Assembly (NCBI RefSeq): GCF_041021955.1
Contig: NZ_CP158375.1
Coordinates: forward strand, 3,100,001 to 3,164,000
Direction: 5' to 3'
DNA: 64,000 nucleotides
Source: Caulobacter sp. 73W
Lineage (GTDB): Bacteria; Pseudomonadota; Alphaproteobacteria; Caulobacterales; Caulobacteraceae
Shown: positions 1 through 8,038 of the stretch, piece after piece
How positions within the stretch are numbered: position 1 is the stretch's first letter
Layout of the letters: every line of letters begins with the position of its first letter
The notes under the pieces: model-generated
What the model was told of the DNA's origin: nothing
What the model saw: the letters and a program-made list of their open reading frames with translations, nothing else
Database searches by the model: none
Program-made: the position numbers and the translations under genes

Positions 1-556
1 TCTCAAGGGCGAACTCGGCTTCGCGCAGCGCCGCTTCCGAGGCGCCGATGTTGGCGCGCTGGGCCGACAGGCTGGCCTCGGCCGACGCGATGGCGTCGCG
101 GGCGGTGTCGAGGCGCTGGCCGGCGACGAAGTTGGAGGCCGACAGGTTCTGCAGGCGCTGATGCTCGCGGCGGGCGGTGCGCAGCTGCACGTCCAGCAGG
201 GCGATCTGGGCGCGGACCTGGGCGACCTGGGCGCGGGCGCGGTTCACGGCCAGGACGGAGTTGTCGTCCTGCTGGCGAGCCAGGATCTGGCCCTTGGAGA
301 CGCGCTCGCCTTCTTGGACCAGGACTTCGCTGACGATGCCCTGGCGGCGGGCGGCCACCTGGATGATGCCGCCCTCGACGTCCGCCTTGCCGTTGGCGAT
401 GGCGGCGTAGGGGCTTTCCGGAGCCTGCTTGGCTTCGGCGGCGGCCTTTTCCTTCTTGGCGTTGGCGTTGGCCATCATGAAGGCGCCGCCCCCGCCCACG
501 AGAACCACGGCGGCGGTGACAAGCCAGAACGAACGGCGACGGAAGAACGCGGGCAT
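1..556 (-). CDS. HlyD-family periplasmic adaptor subunit of ABC exporter (partial, C-terminus off window)
   Basis: The minus-strand frame starts at ATG 554-556 and runs off the left edge, so only about 185 N-terminal residues are present. It begins with a basic stretch (RRRSF) and one membrane segment at about residues 11-28. A biotinyl/lipoyl-like half follows (GIVSEVLVQEGERVSKGQILA), then a long Ala/Gln/Arg-rich alpha-hairpin (RARAQVAQVRAQIALLDVQL). This is the layout of HlyD/MacA/DevB adaptors, which bridge an inner-membrane ABC transporter to the outer membrane. It lies 4 bases downstream of the ATPase gene and is clearly the third gene of a permease-ATPase-adaptor operon. The substrate cannot be read from the sequence. 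Confidence 0.88.
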   Translation of the reverse strand, partial: MPAFFRRRSFWLVTAAVVLVGGGGAFMMANANAKKEKAAAEAKQAPESPYAAIANGKADVEGGIIQVAARRQGIVSEVLVQEGERVSKGQILARQQDDNSVLAVNRARAQVAQVRAQIALLDVQLRTARREHQRLQNLSASNFVAGQRLDTARDAIASAEASLSAQRANIGASEAALREAEFALE

Positions 557-560
557 GGTC

Positions 561-1364
561 TTAGGCTCCGATGAGGGATGCGCCGTGGCCGGATTTCGGC
601 GCGTCGGCGGAAGAGGGGCGGCTGTCGCTCAGGATCAGGCCGTCCTCGATGTGGATGACGCGGTCGGCGAAGGCTTCCAGGCGCGGGTCGTGCGTGACGC
701 AGATGACCGCGGCTCCGTGATCCTTGGCCGCCCGTTGCAGCAGCTTGGTGACGATCTGGCCGTTCTCGCCGTCGAGGGCGGAGGTCGGTTCATCGGCGAA
801 CAGCAGGCGGGGACGCTTGGCCAGGGCGCGGGCGATGGCCACCCGCTGCTTCTCGCCGCCCGACAGTTCGGACGGGCGCTGGTTCAGGCGATGACCCAGG
901 CCCACCTCGGTCAGGGCTTCCTTGGCGCGAGCATGGGCCTCGCCCGGCTCGATGCCCTGGTACTTCAGTACCGTGGTCACCTGCTGCAGGGCCGACAGGG
1001 CCGAGAACAGGTTGAAGCCCTGGAAGATGAAGCCGCAGTTGTCGAGGCGGAACTTGTCCAGCTTGCCGGGGGTGAGGCCCTTGGCGGCGCCGGAGGTCGG
1101 ACCGTCGCGTTCCTCGACCCACTTCTCGGCCGGGCCCCACATGTTGACGCCCAGGGCCTCGACCTTGCCGCCGTCGGGCTTCAGCAGGCCCGACAGGTTG
1201 GCCACCAGGGTGGACTTGCCCGAGCCCGACGGGCCCATGACCATGGTCACCTCCCCCAGCAGCGCGTCGAAATTGACGCCCTTGAGGACCTCGATGTGGG
1301 TGCGGCCGGTCTTGAACCGCTTGCGCAGTCCCGTGGCCTTGATCGCGTAGTTGGAAGCGCTCAT
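561..1364 (-). CDS. ABC transporter ATP-binding protein (LolD/MacB/DevA type)
   Basis: This 267-residue nucleotide-binding subunit has Walker A GPSGSGKST at residues 44-52, the Q-loop in IFQGFN, the signature LSGGEKQ, Walker B LLFADEP, and a switch histidine in CVTHD. Between Walker A and the Q-loop lies an insert of about 25 residues (around WGPAEKW to LTPGKLDK) that short LolD-like ATPases usually lack. The ATG at 1362-1364 overlaps the stop of the permease gene by 4 bases, so the two are translationally coupled. With the neighbouring permease and HlyD adaptor it should energise export of a lipid, glycolipid or small molecule; which one is inference. Confidence 0.9.
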   Translation of the reverse strand: MSASNYAIKATGLRKRFKTGRTHIEVLKGVNFDALLGEVTMVMGPSGSGKSTLVANLSGLLKPDGGKVEALGVNMWGPAEKWVEERDGPTSGAAKGLTPGKLDKFRLDNCGFIFQGFNLFSALSALQQVTTVLKYQGIEPGEAHARAKEALTEVGLGHRLNQRPSELSGGEKQRVAIARALAKRPRLLFADEPTSALDGENGQIVTKLLQRAAKDHGAAVICVTHDPRLEAFADRVIHIEDGLILSDSRPSSADAPKSGHGASLIGA

Positions 1365-2500
1365 CGCAGCAGGTCCGCAGGTTGGCTTTTCTTGAGGATG
1401 CCGAGCGCCATCAGGCCGGACAGCATCGAGATGGTGACCAGGAAGATCCCGACCATGGTGACGATGCCCAGCGGGAAGGCCATCGGCAGGCCGCCGGCGC
1501 TGGCCAGCAGGGCGATGCCCGCGGTCATCAGGCCGGTCGCGCCCAGGCCGGCGACGCCGACCCAGAACGACAGCTCCAGCACGATGAGGCGCAGAGACCC
1601 CATGCCGACCCCGAGGGCGCGCAGCGAGGCGAATTCCTTGATGTTGGCCAAGATCGCGCCGCGCAGGGTCTGCGAGGTGATGCCCACCCCGATCAGCATC
1701 CCCACGAAGAGCGAGAAGACCAGCATGATGCCGATGATCTGTTCCTTCAGCAGGGCGCCCTGGTTGGCTTCCGACAGCTCGGCGCGGGTCCAGGCGCGGT
1801 AGGCGCCGCCGCTGGTCGCGTTGAGCTGGTCACGGACGGCCACGGCCTGGGCCGGGTCCTTGATACGGACGATCAGGGCCCCCGTTCGGTCGGCGCGGCC
1901 GTTCATGCCCAGCTTGCGCAGGGTGTCGCGGGACATGAACACCATGGGGGCGTTCATGTTCGGATAGTTGTCGAGCACGGCCACGACGCGGACGGTCTTG
2001 CCGTTCAGCGAGCCCTTGTCGCCCAGCTTCACGCCCAGACGGGCCAGGGCGGTCTTGTCCACCGCCACGCCATAGGGCTCCAGCAGGGCGACGCGCAGGT
2101 CCTCGTTGAAATCGACCGGCAGGGTGACGGCGTTGGGCCAGGTGTCGACCGCGTAGGCCTGGGCGAATTCGCGCTTGCGCTTCTTTCCCGGTCCGGGGTC
2201 GTTCTGCCACATGCCGCCATTGACCATCACCTCGCCCACGTCGACGACGGCGGGGTTGGTGTAAAGGGCCGGCTTGACGCGGGCGGGCAGGCCCGCGCCG
2301 CCGTTCATCAGGCTCTCGGCCTTGGGGCCCAGCACCATGATGTCGCCGCGGGCGCGGTCGATGTTGGCGGTGAACGCCTTGCCCATGCCCATGAACATCC
2401 CGACCTGAGCCAGGATGAGCAGGCCCGAGAAGGCCAGCGCGATGATGGCCGCCAGATAGCGCCGCCATTCGTAAATCAAAGTCGCAAGGGCCAGGGACAT
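1361..2500 (-). CDS. ABC transporter permease, DevC/FtsX-like
   Basis: The protein is about 379 residues when started at ATG 2498-2500. A GTG at 2530 would add 10 residues, but the GGGGGAG tract just upstream of the ATG favours the shorter form. It has an N-terminal membrane helix (about residues 18-38), a large extracytoplasmic domain of about 200 residues, and three C-terminal helices (IIGIMLVFSLFVGMLIGVGI, then LSFWVGVAGLGATGLMTAGI, then a last one ending VTISMLSGLMALGIL). That is the FtsX/MacB permease topology. It is the first gene of the leftward exporter operon and overlaps the ATPase gene by 4 bases. Confidence 0.86.
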   Translation of the reverse strand: MSLALATLIYEWRRYLAAIIALAFSGLLILAQVGMFMGMGKAFTANIDRARGDIMVLGPKAESLMNGGAGLPARVKPALYTNPAVVDVGEVMVNGGMWQNDPGPGKKRKREFAQAYAVDTWPNAVTLPVDFNEDLRVALLEPYGVAVDKTALARLGVKLGDKGSLNGKTVRVVAVLDNYPNMNAPMVFMSRDTLRKLGMNGRADRTGALIVRIKDPAQAVAVRDQLNATSGGAYRAWTRAELSEANQGALLKEQIIGIMLVFSLFVGMLIGVGITSQTLRGAILANIKEFASLRALGVGMGSLRLIVLELSFWVGVAGLGATGLMTAGIALLASAGGLPMAFPLGIVTMVGIFLVTISMLSGLMALGILKKSQPADLLR

Positions 2501-2717
2501 GGGCCGGCTCAACTCCCCCAAAGATTGCACCCAGCAATGTCCGCGAGGGGCCTTGGAACCAAGTTAAATCGGGGTAAGGCAGGGCTTGTCCGCCTTACAA
2601 ATTGGTCATGCAAATCTTGCTTGCGACATGCGCGCCCTTGCATTGCGGGCCTCGGGCGGTGTCAAAAGGCCTGCGCGGCGCCAAGGGGGCGGCCGCCCAA
2701 GGGCCGGTTTCCCATCC

Positions 2718-3998
2718 ATGTTTCGTCCTGAGAACGCCCAGAGCCTTGTCGGCGTGGCCCTTACCCTCGGCATCTGCTGGGCGCTGTCGGAAGACAAGAA
2801 GCGCTTTCCCTGGCGCCTGGCGCTGGGCGCGATCGCTCTGCAGGCCGGCCTGGTCGCCCTGATCTTCGGCCTGCCTGCCGCCCGCGCGGTGATCCATGGG
2901 ATCAACGGCGCGGTGGACGGCCTGGCGGCGGCGACCGCCACCGGGACCCAGTTCGTCTTCGGCTACATGGCCGGCGGCGCTCAGCCCTATTCGGTCGAGA
3001 ACCCCAACGCCCTGTTCGTCTTCGCCTTCCAGGTGCTGCCCGTGATCTTGGTGATCTCGGCCCTGTCGGCGCTGCTGTGGCACTGGCGGGTGCTGAAGTG
3101 GATCATCCGGGGCTTCGGCTTTGTGTTCGAGAAGACCATGGGCATGGGCGGCGCCTCAGCGACGGCGACGGCTTCCAACATCTTCCTGGGCATGGTCGAG
3201 ACGCCGATCATCATCCGCGGCTATCTCGACAAGCTGTCGCGCTCGGAACTCTTCATGATGATGGTGGTCGGTCTGGCCACCGTCGCCGGCTCGACCATGG
3301 TGGCCTACGCCACGGTGCTGAAGGCCGTGCTCCCCAACGCCGCCGCCCACGTCCTGGCCGCCTCGGTGGTGTCGGCCCCGGCCGGCGTGCTGCTGGCCCG
3401 CATCATGATCCCGGAAAAGCCGAACGTCGGCGGCGTGTCGGTCGACTACACCAGCCTGCTGAAATACGACTCCGCCGTCGACGCCATCTCCAAGGGCGTG
3501 TCGGACGGCCTGATGGTCGTGCTGAACATCTCCGGCGTGCTGATCGTCTATGTGGCCTTCGTCGCCATCGCCAACAGCCTGCTCGGCTGGGCGCTGCCGG
3601 ACATGTTCGGCGGACCGGTGACCATCGAGCGCGTCCTCAGCGTCGTCTTCGCGCCCCTGGCCTGGGCCTTGGGCATCCATTGGGAAGAGGCGTTCAAGGC
3701 CGGCTACCTGCTGGGCGTGAAGCTGATGCTCACCGAGTTCATCGCCTTCATCCAGCTGGGCGCGATCCCGGCGGCCGAGATGAGCGAGCGCACCCGCACC
3801 ATCTTGACCTACGCCCTGTGCGGCTTCGCCAATGTGGGCTCGGTCGGCATCACGGTGTCGGGCATGGGCGTGCTGATGCCGGAGCGTCGCGGCGAGGTGA
3901 TCAGCCTGGTGTGGAAAGCCTTGGTGGCCGGCTTCCTGGCGACCTGCCTGACCGCCGCCGTCGTCGGCGTCATGCCCAACGAGCTGTTTTCGATCTAG
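2718..3998 (+). CDS. NupC/CNT-family concentrative nucleoside transporter
   Basis: I read 426 residues from ATG 2718 (MFRPENAQSLVG). The reading frame is open upstream, but that stretch is hydrophilic and lies in the divergent promoter region. The protein is strongly hydrophobic with roughly ten membrane segments. It shows CNT landmarks: GQ-type region ASATATASNIFLGMVETP, then RSELFMMMVVGLATVAGS and FANVGSVGI. Members use a cation gradient to import nucleosides. A perfect GGGCGGCCGCCC palindrome (2687-2698) lies about 20 bases before the start and could fold over the ribosome-binding region. The gene is divergent from the ABC exporter. Confidence 0.9.
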   Translation: MFRPENAQSLVGVALTLGICWALSEDKKRFPWRLALGAIALQAGLVALIFGLPAARAVIHGINGAVDGLAAATATGTQFVFGYMAGGAQPYSVENPNALFVFAFQVLPVILVISALSALLWHWRVLKWIIRGFGFVFEKTMGMGGASATATASNIFLGMVETPIIIRGYLDKLSRSELFMMMVVGLATVAGSTMVAYATVLKAVLPNAAAHVLAASVVSAPAGVLLARIMIPEKPNVGGVSVDYTSLLKYDSAVDAISKGVSDGLMVVLNISGVLIVYVAFVAIANSLLGWALPDMFGGPVTIERVLSVVFAPLAWALGIHWEEAFKAGYLLGVKLMLTEFIAFIQLGAIPAAEMSERTRTILTYALCGFANVGSVGITVSGMGVLMPERRGEVISLVWKALVAGFLATCLTAAVVGVMPNELFSI

Positions 3999-4054
3999 AG
4001 GCTTTGCGTCCCCCGCGTCACCCGTGGAAGGGTGGCGTCCGGAGGACAAGAACA

Positions 4055-4672
4055 ATGAAGCTCTACGACAGCCGCCGCGCGCCCAATCCGCGCCGGGTCC
4101 GCTGGTTCATGGCGGAAAAGGGGATCGAGGACATCCAGATCGTCGATGTCGACCTGTTCAAGGGCGAGCATCGGTCCCCCGACTATCTGGCCCGCGCCGG
4201 CATCGCCAACGTCCCCGCGCTGGAGGTCGATGACGACCTGACCATCACCGAGTTGGTGGCGATCTGCCGTTACCTGGAGCACCTCTATCCCGAGCCCAAC
4301 ATGTTCGGCCGCGATCCGCGCGAGACCGCGGTCATCGAGATGTGGTCGCGGCGGGTCGAGCTGATGGTGGCCATGCCGCTGATGATGGCGGTGCGTCACG
4401 CGCACCCGGCGCTGGCGGCGCTGGAAAAGCAGGCGCCCGAGGTGGCGCAAGTCAATCGCGTCTGGGCCGAGCGCTCGATGAAGATGCTGAACCGTCAACT
4501 GTCCAACAGCGCGTTCATCGCCGGGGAGCGGGTGACCATGGCCGACATCCTGGCCGCGACCAGCATCGACTTCGCCCGCATGGTGCAGTTCAAGCCGGGC
4601 GAGGAGTTCGAGCACGTCCACCGCTGGCTGGGCGTGATGATGGCCCGGCCAGCGGCGACGGCTGGGGTTTAG
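4055..4672 (+). CDS. Glutathione S-transferase family protein
   Basis: This 205-residue protein has an N-terminal thioredoxin fold ([19 protein letters not shown]), in which the usual catalytic Ser/Cys position carries R/A. The cis-Pro motif ANVPALE and the glutathione-contact [12 protein letters not shown] follow, then a helical C-terminal domain ([12 protein letters not shown]). GGAGG at 4041-4045 sets the start. The enzymes of this class conjugate or reduce electrophiles with glutathione; the substrate is unknown. Its stop overlaps the convergent wrbA stop in the sequence TTAG. Confidence 0.88.
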   Translation: MKLYDSRRAPNPRRVRWFMAEKGIEDIQIVDVDLFKGEHRSPDYLARAGIANVPALEVDDDLTITELVAICRYLEHLYPEPNMFGRDPRETAVIEMWSRRVELMVAMPLMMAVRHAHPALAALEKQAPEVAQVNRVWAERSMKMLNRQLSNSAFIAGERVTMADILAATSIDFARMVQFKPGEEFEHVHRWLGVMMARPAATAGV

Positions 4673-5268
4673 CCGAACAGCTTGGCGGCGGTCTCGGCCA
4701 CCAGGCGGCCCTGGAAGCGGGCGCCGTCCAGCTCGTTGGCGCTGGGCTGGCGCGAGCCGTCGCCGCCCGCGATGGTGGTCGCGCCGTACGGCGAGCCGCC
4801 GGTGACTTCGTCCAGCTTCATCTGACCCTGGAAGCTGTAGGGCAGCCCGACCACGACCAGGCCGAAGTGCAGCATGTTGGTGATCATCGACATCAGGGTC
4901 GTTTCCTGGCCGCCATGCTGGGTGGCGGTCGAGGTGAAGGCCGAGCCGACCTTGCCGTTCAGCGCGCCACGGGCCCACAGGCCGCCGGCCTGATCCAGGA
5001 AGTTCGACATCTGCGAGGCCATGCGGCCAAAGCGGGTGCCCACGCCGATGACGATGGCGTCGTATTCGGCCAGGTCATCGATCTTGGCCACCGGGGCCTT
5101 CTGGTCGAGCTTGTAGTGGGCGTTCTTGGCGACCTCCTCGGGGACCAGTTCGGGCACGCGCTTGATGTCGACCGTCGCGCCGGCCGAGCGCGCGCCCTCG
5201 GCGACGGCTTGGGCCATCTGCTCGATATGGCCATAGGCGGAGTAGTAGAGAACGAGAACCTTGGGCAT
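4669..5268 (-). CDS. wrbA: NAD(P)H:quinone oxidoreductase, WrbA type flavoprotein
   Basis: The product is 199 residues, the usual length for the family. The flavodoxin-like FMN site is seen in the first strand and P-loop ([16 protein letters not shown]), and there are further WrbA signatures: [32 protein letters not shown] and the C-terminal [17 protein letters not shown]. WrbA proteins carry out two-electron reduction of quinones in the cytoplasm, which limits semiquinone formation. The gene stands alone on the minus strand, convergent with the GST gene. Confidence 0.94.
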   Translation of the reverse strand: MPKVLVLYYSAYGHIEQMAQAVAEGARSAGATVDIKRVPELVPEEVAKNAHYKLDQKAPVAKIDDLAEYDAIVIGVGTRFGRMASQMSNFLDQAGGLWARGALNGKVGSAFTSTATQHGGQETTLMSMITNMLHFGLVVVGLPYSFQGQMKLDEVTGGSPYGATTIAGGDGSRQPSANELDGARFQGRLVAETAAKLFG

Positions 5269-5386
5269 GGGGAGATGCTCCTACTGACGATTGAAACTGG
5301 ACGAGTTGCAGTTCTAGCGGAGCACTCGCCTCCGGTCGTCAGAAAGTTTTGCGAACATTCCCGTTCCGTCTTGGATGATCGCGTGG

Positions 5387-5839
5387 TCAGCGCGACCGGA
5401 TCTTTTTCACCACGCCCGAGAAGGACAGCATCGCCCGCCCGCCGGTGGACAGCACGCCGCGCACGAACAGCAGCGAGCCGCCGTCACGGACGATCTCGCC
5501 CGTGGCCTCGATCAGGTCGCCCACCGCGGCCGGGCCGACGAACTCGCCGTTCAGGCTGACGGTCACGGCGCGGGTGTCCTTCAGGGCCTTCCAGCCGATG
5601 GCGAACAGGCAGAAGTCCGCGAAGGTCATCATGCAGCCGCCATGCATGAAGCCGCCGCCGTTCATGTGCTTCTTCTCGGCGCGGAAGGCGCAGCGCACCG
5701 TCCCGTCGTCTTCGTCGCGGAAATAGAACGGACCGGACTGGTCCTCGAACGGATCCGAGCCGCGCCAGGTGCGCCAGCCCGCCCACTCGCCCTCGGTCAC
5801 AAGTTGGGGCCCGCCCAGGTTCTCGCCGCCGCCATCCAT
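5387..5839 (-). CDS. PaaI-type hotdog-fold acyl-CoA thioesterase
   Basis: The 150-residue protein has a single hotdog domain. The hallmark is HMNGGGFMHGGCMMTFADF, with the His-Gly-Gly of the central helix, followed by strands VTVSLNGEFVGPA and GDLIEATGEIVRDG. Relatives hydrolyse acyl-CoA or aryl-CoA thioesters. It is divergent from the thiolase gene, and the 79-base gap between them holds the inverted repeat CAAAC-N4-GTTTG. That placement suggests both belong to one acyl-CoA regulon; this is inference. Confidence 0.86.
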   Translation of the reverse strand: MDGGGENLGGPQLVTEGEWAGWRTWRGSDPFEDQSGPFYFRDEDDGTVRCAFRAEKKHMNGGGFMHGGCMMTFADFCLFAIGWKALKDTRAVTVSLNGEFVGPAAVGDLIEATGEIVRDGGSLLFVRGVLSTGGRAMLSFSGVVKKIRSR

Positions 5840-5849
5840 GACCGTCTCC

Positions 5850-5863
5850 CAAACGATTGTTTG
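5850..5863. promoter_or_regulatory. Inverted repeat CAAAC-N4-GTTTG, PsrA/TetR-type operator candidate
   Basis: CAAAC (5850-5854), GATT, GTTTG (5859-5863) is an exact inverted repeat in the divergent promoter of the thioesterase and thiolase genes. It matches the consensus reported for PsrA-like TetR regulators of fatty acid metabolism (G/C-AAAC-N4-GTTT-G/C, from memory). The cognate regulator is not adjacent. Confidence 0.5.
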
Positions 5864-5918
5864 ATTGCTGCGTCCTGTCTGCCTAACTTGCAGCCAAATG
5901 AAAAGTCGGGAGACGGCG

Positions 5919-7127
5919 ATGCAAGGTCGGACGGTCTATCTGTGCAGCGGTTTTCGCACGCCCATCGGCCGCTTCGGCGGCGGGCTCTCCAAGGTGCGGG
6001 CCGACGACATGGCCGCTCATCCCCTGAAGGCGCTGATGGCCGCCCACCCCAAGGTCGATTGGGACCGGATCGACGAGGTCCTCTACGGCTGCGTCAACCA
6101 GGCGGGGGAGGACAACCGCAACGTCGCCCGCATGGCTCTCCTGCTGGCCGGTCTGCCGGTGCGCACTCCGGCGGTGACGGTGAACCGTCTCTGCGCCTCG
6201 GGCCTGGAATCGGTGATCCAGGGCGCGCGGATGATCGCTACGGGCGACGCCGAGTTCGTCATCGCCGGCGGGGTCGAGCACATGACCCGCTCGCCCTTCG
6301 TCATGGGCAAGGCCGAGACCGCCTTCCAGCGCAGCAACGAGATCTTCGACACCACCATCGGCTGGCGCTTCATCAATCCGGCCATGCGCAAGGCCTATGG
6401 CGTCGACGCCATGCCCGAGACGGCCGAGAACGTGGCCGAGGACTACCAGATCGCCCGCGCCGACCAGGACGCTTTCGCCTTCCGCAGCCAGCAGCGCGCC
6501 GCCGCCGCCATCAAGGCGGGCTGGTTCGAAGGCGAGATCGCCCCGATCACCGTCGTCGATCGTAAGAGCGAGACCCTGCTCTCCGCCGACGAGCATCCGC
6601 GCCCCGACACCACGCTGGAGGCGCTGCAGGCCCTGAAGCCCATCGTGCGCGAGAACGGCACCGTGACCGCCGGCAACGCGTCTGGCATCAATGACGGGGC
6701 GGCGGCCATGATCCTGGCCACCGAGGAGATCGCCCGCGAATTCGGGCTGGAGCCCATCGCACGGGTCGAGGGCGGAGCCGCGGGCGGCGTCGCGCCCCGC
6801 ATCATGGGCGTCGGCCCGATCCCGGCGGTGGAGACCCTGACCAGGCGCCTGGGCATCGATGTGAAGGATTTCGACGTCATCGAACTGAACGAGGCCTTCG
6901 CCGCCCAGGCCCTGGCCTGCACCCGCGCCTGGGGCCTGGCCGACGACGCCGAGCACGTAAATCCGCACGGCGGCGCCATCGCGCTGGGCCACCCGCTGGG
7001 CGCCAGCGGCGCGCGTCTGGCGATCACCGCGGCGCGGGCCATGAAGGCGCGCGGCGGCAAGCGGGCGCTGGCCAGCATGTGCATCGGGGTTGGCCAAGGG
7101 GGGGCGCTTGCATTAGCAAGCGTCTGA
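5919..7127 (+). CDS. pcaF: Acetyl-CoA acyltransferase, 3-oxoadipyl-CoA thiolase-like
   Basis: I read 402 residues from ATG 5919, which has a GGGAGA ribosome-binding site. The thiolase I active site is intact: nucleophilic Cys92 in NRLCASGLES, NEAFAAQ, GGAIALGHPLGASGAR with the catalytic His, and the second Cys in MCIGVGQGG. The stretch GEDNRNVARMALLLAGLP and DTTIGWRFINP closely resemble Pseudomonas PcaF, the last step of the beta-ketoadipate pathway (3-oxoadipyl-CoA to succinyl-CoA and acetyl-CoA). No other pca genes lie here, so a general beta-ketothiolase role is possible. Its stop overlaps the next start (TGATG). Confidence 0.85.
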   Translation: MQGRTVYLCSGFRTPIGRFGGGLSKVRADDMAAHPLKALMAAHPKVDWDRIDEVLYGCVNQAGEDNRNVARMALLLAGLPVRTPAVTVNRLCASGLESVIQGARMIATGDAEFVIAGGVEHMTRSPFVMGKAETAFQRSNEIFDTTIGWRFINPAMRKAYGVDAMPETAENVAEDYQIARADQDAFAFRSQQRAAAAIKAGWFEGEIAPITVVDRKSETLLSADEHPRPDTTLEALQALKPIVRENGTVTAGNASGINDGAAAMILATEEIAREFGLEPIARVEGGAAGGVAPRIMGVGPIPAVETLTRRLGIDVKDFDVIELNEAFAAQALACTRAWGLADDAEHVNPHGGAIALGHPLGASGARLAITAARAMKARGGKRALASMCIGVGQGGALALASV

Positions 7128-7444
7128 TGAGCTCCCCGATCGAAGACGCCCTGCTGTCCGCCATCGCCGACCTGCCCGAGGGCAAGTCCGCCGACCCCGC
7201 CAAGGTCGCCCAGGCCATCGAGCCTGAGCGCTGGCGCCGCATCCTGCCGCACGTGCGCAACGTGGCCATCGGCCTGGCGCGCGAGAACAAGCTGGTGATC
7301 CTGCGCCACAACAAGCCGGCCGATCCCGGCAAGTTCAAGGGCGTGTGGCGCTTCCGCGCCCTGACCCCCGAGGAAGTCGCCGCCGGCGGCGCGACCTTCG
7401 TCCAGGCCTATGGCGGCGGAACCGACGAGGACGACCTCGATTAG
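7127..7444 (+). CDS. DUF3253 domain-containing protein
   Basis: This small protein of 105 residues starts at ATG 7127, sharing one base with the thiolase stop. It has a winged-helix-like character: an acidic N-terminal helix (IEDALLSAIADLPEGKSADPAKVAQAI), then RWRRILPHVRNVAIGLARENKLVILRHNKPADP and KGVWRFR. I recognise this as the DUF3253 family, which has no known biochemical function. It is coupled between a thiolase and a uracil-DNA-glycosylase-family gene, so it belongs to a four-gene rightward operon. Confidence 0.75.
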   Translation: MSSPIEDALLSAIADLPEGKSADPAKVAQAIEPERWRRILPHVRNVAIGLARENKLVILRHNKPADPGKFKGVWRFRALTPEEVAAGGATFVQAYGGGTDEDDLD

Positions 7445-7450
7445 GACGCC

Positions 7451-8038
7451 ATGAGTTCGCTCGAGGCCGTCCTTTCCGACATCGCCGCCTGCCGGGCCTG
7501 CGCCGGGGAACTGCCGCACGAGCCCCGGCCGGTGGTCCGCGTCTCGCCCCAGACCCGCATCTTGATCTGCGGCCAGGCGCCGGGCCGGCTGGTGCATGAG
7601 ACCGGCCTGCCGTTCAACGATCCCTCCGGCAATCGCCTGCGCGGCTGGATGGGGATCGACCGCGAGACCTTCTATGGCGACGGCCGGGTCGGCGTGGCGG
7701 CCATGGCCTTCTGCTTTCCGGGCACCAATCCTAAGGGCGGCGACTATCCGCCGCCCACCCGCTGCGCCCAGCTTTGGCGGCGCAAGCTTCTCGACAACCT
7801 GCCGAAGATGGAGCTGACCCTGCTGGTCGGCTGGCACGCCCAGGCCTGGGCGCTTGGGCCGCGATCGATGGCCAACATGACCGAGACGGTGCGGGCATGG
7901 GAACGCTACGTTCCGGAATTCCTGCCCATGCCGCACCCGTCGTGGCGCAACACCGCCTGGTTGAAGAAGAACCCCTGGTTCGACGCCGAGGTGGTTCCCT
8001 ATCTTCAGGCCAGGGTGCACAAGATCCTGAAGCCATGA
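7451..8038 (+). CDS. Uracil-DNA glycosylase family protein
   Basis: This 195-residue protein starts with CRACAG, resembling the N-terminal cysteines of family 4-type glycosylases, but only one CxxC is evident. Motif 1 reads ICGQAPGR (GEAPG in classical family 4), followed by FNDPSGNRLRGWMGI, and the C-terminal motif is PMPHPSWRN, the HPS loop of the superfamily. It should bind uracil or another damaged base in DNA; activity is not assured because the motif 1 Glu is replaced by Gln. It overlaps the next gene by 4 bases (ATGA). Confidence 0.8.
   Translation: MSSLEAVLSDIAACRACAGELPHEPRPVVRVSPQTRILICGQAPGRLVHETGLPFNDPSGNRLRGWMGIDRETFYGDGRVGVAAMAFCFPGTNPKGGDYPPPTRCAQLWRRKLLDNLPKMELTLLVGWHAQAWALGPRSMANMTETVRAWERYVPEFLPMPHPSWRNTAWLKKNPWFDAEVVPYLQARVHKILKP

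Noticed and set aside
5353..5366. GAAC-N6-GTTC near wrbA as a LexA box
   Set aside because: It is an inverted repeat with six-base spacing, whereas the alphaproteobacterial LexA site is a direct repeat with seven.
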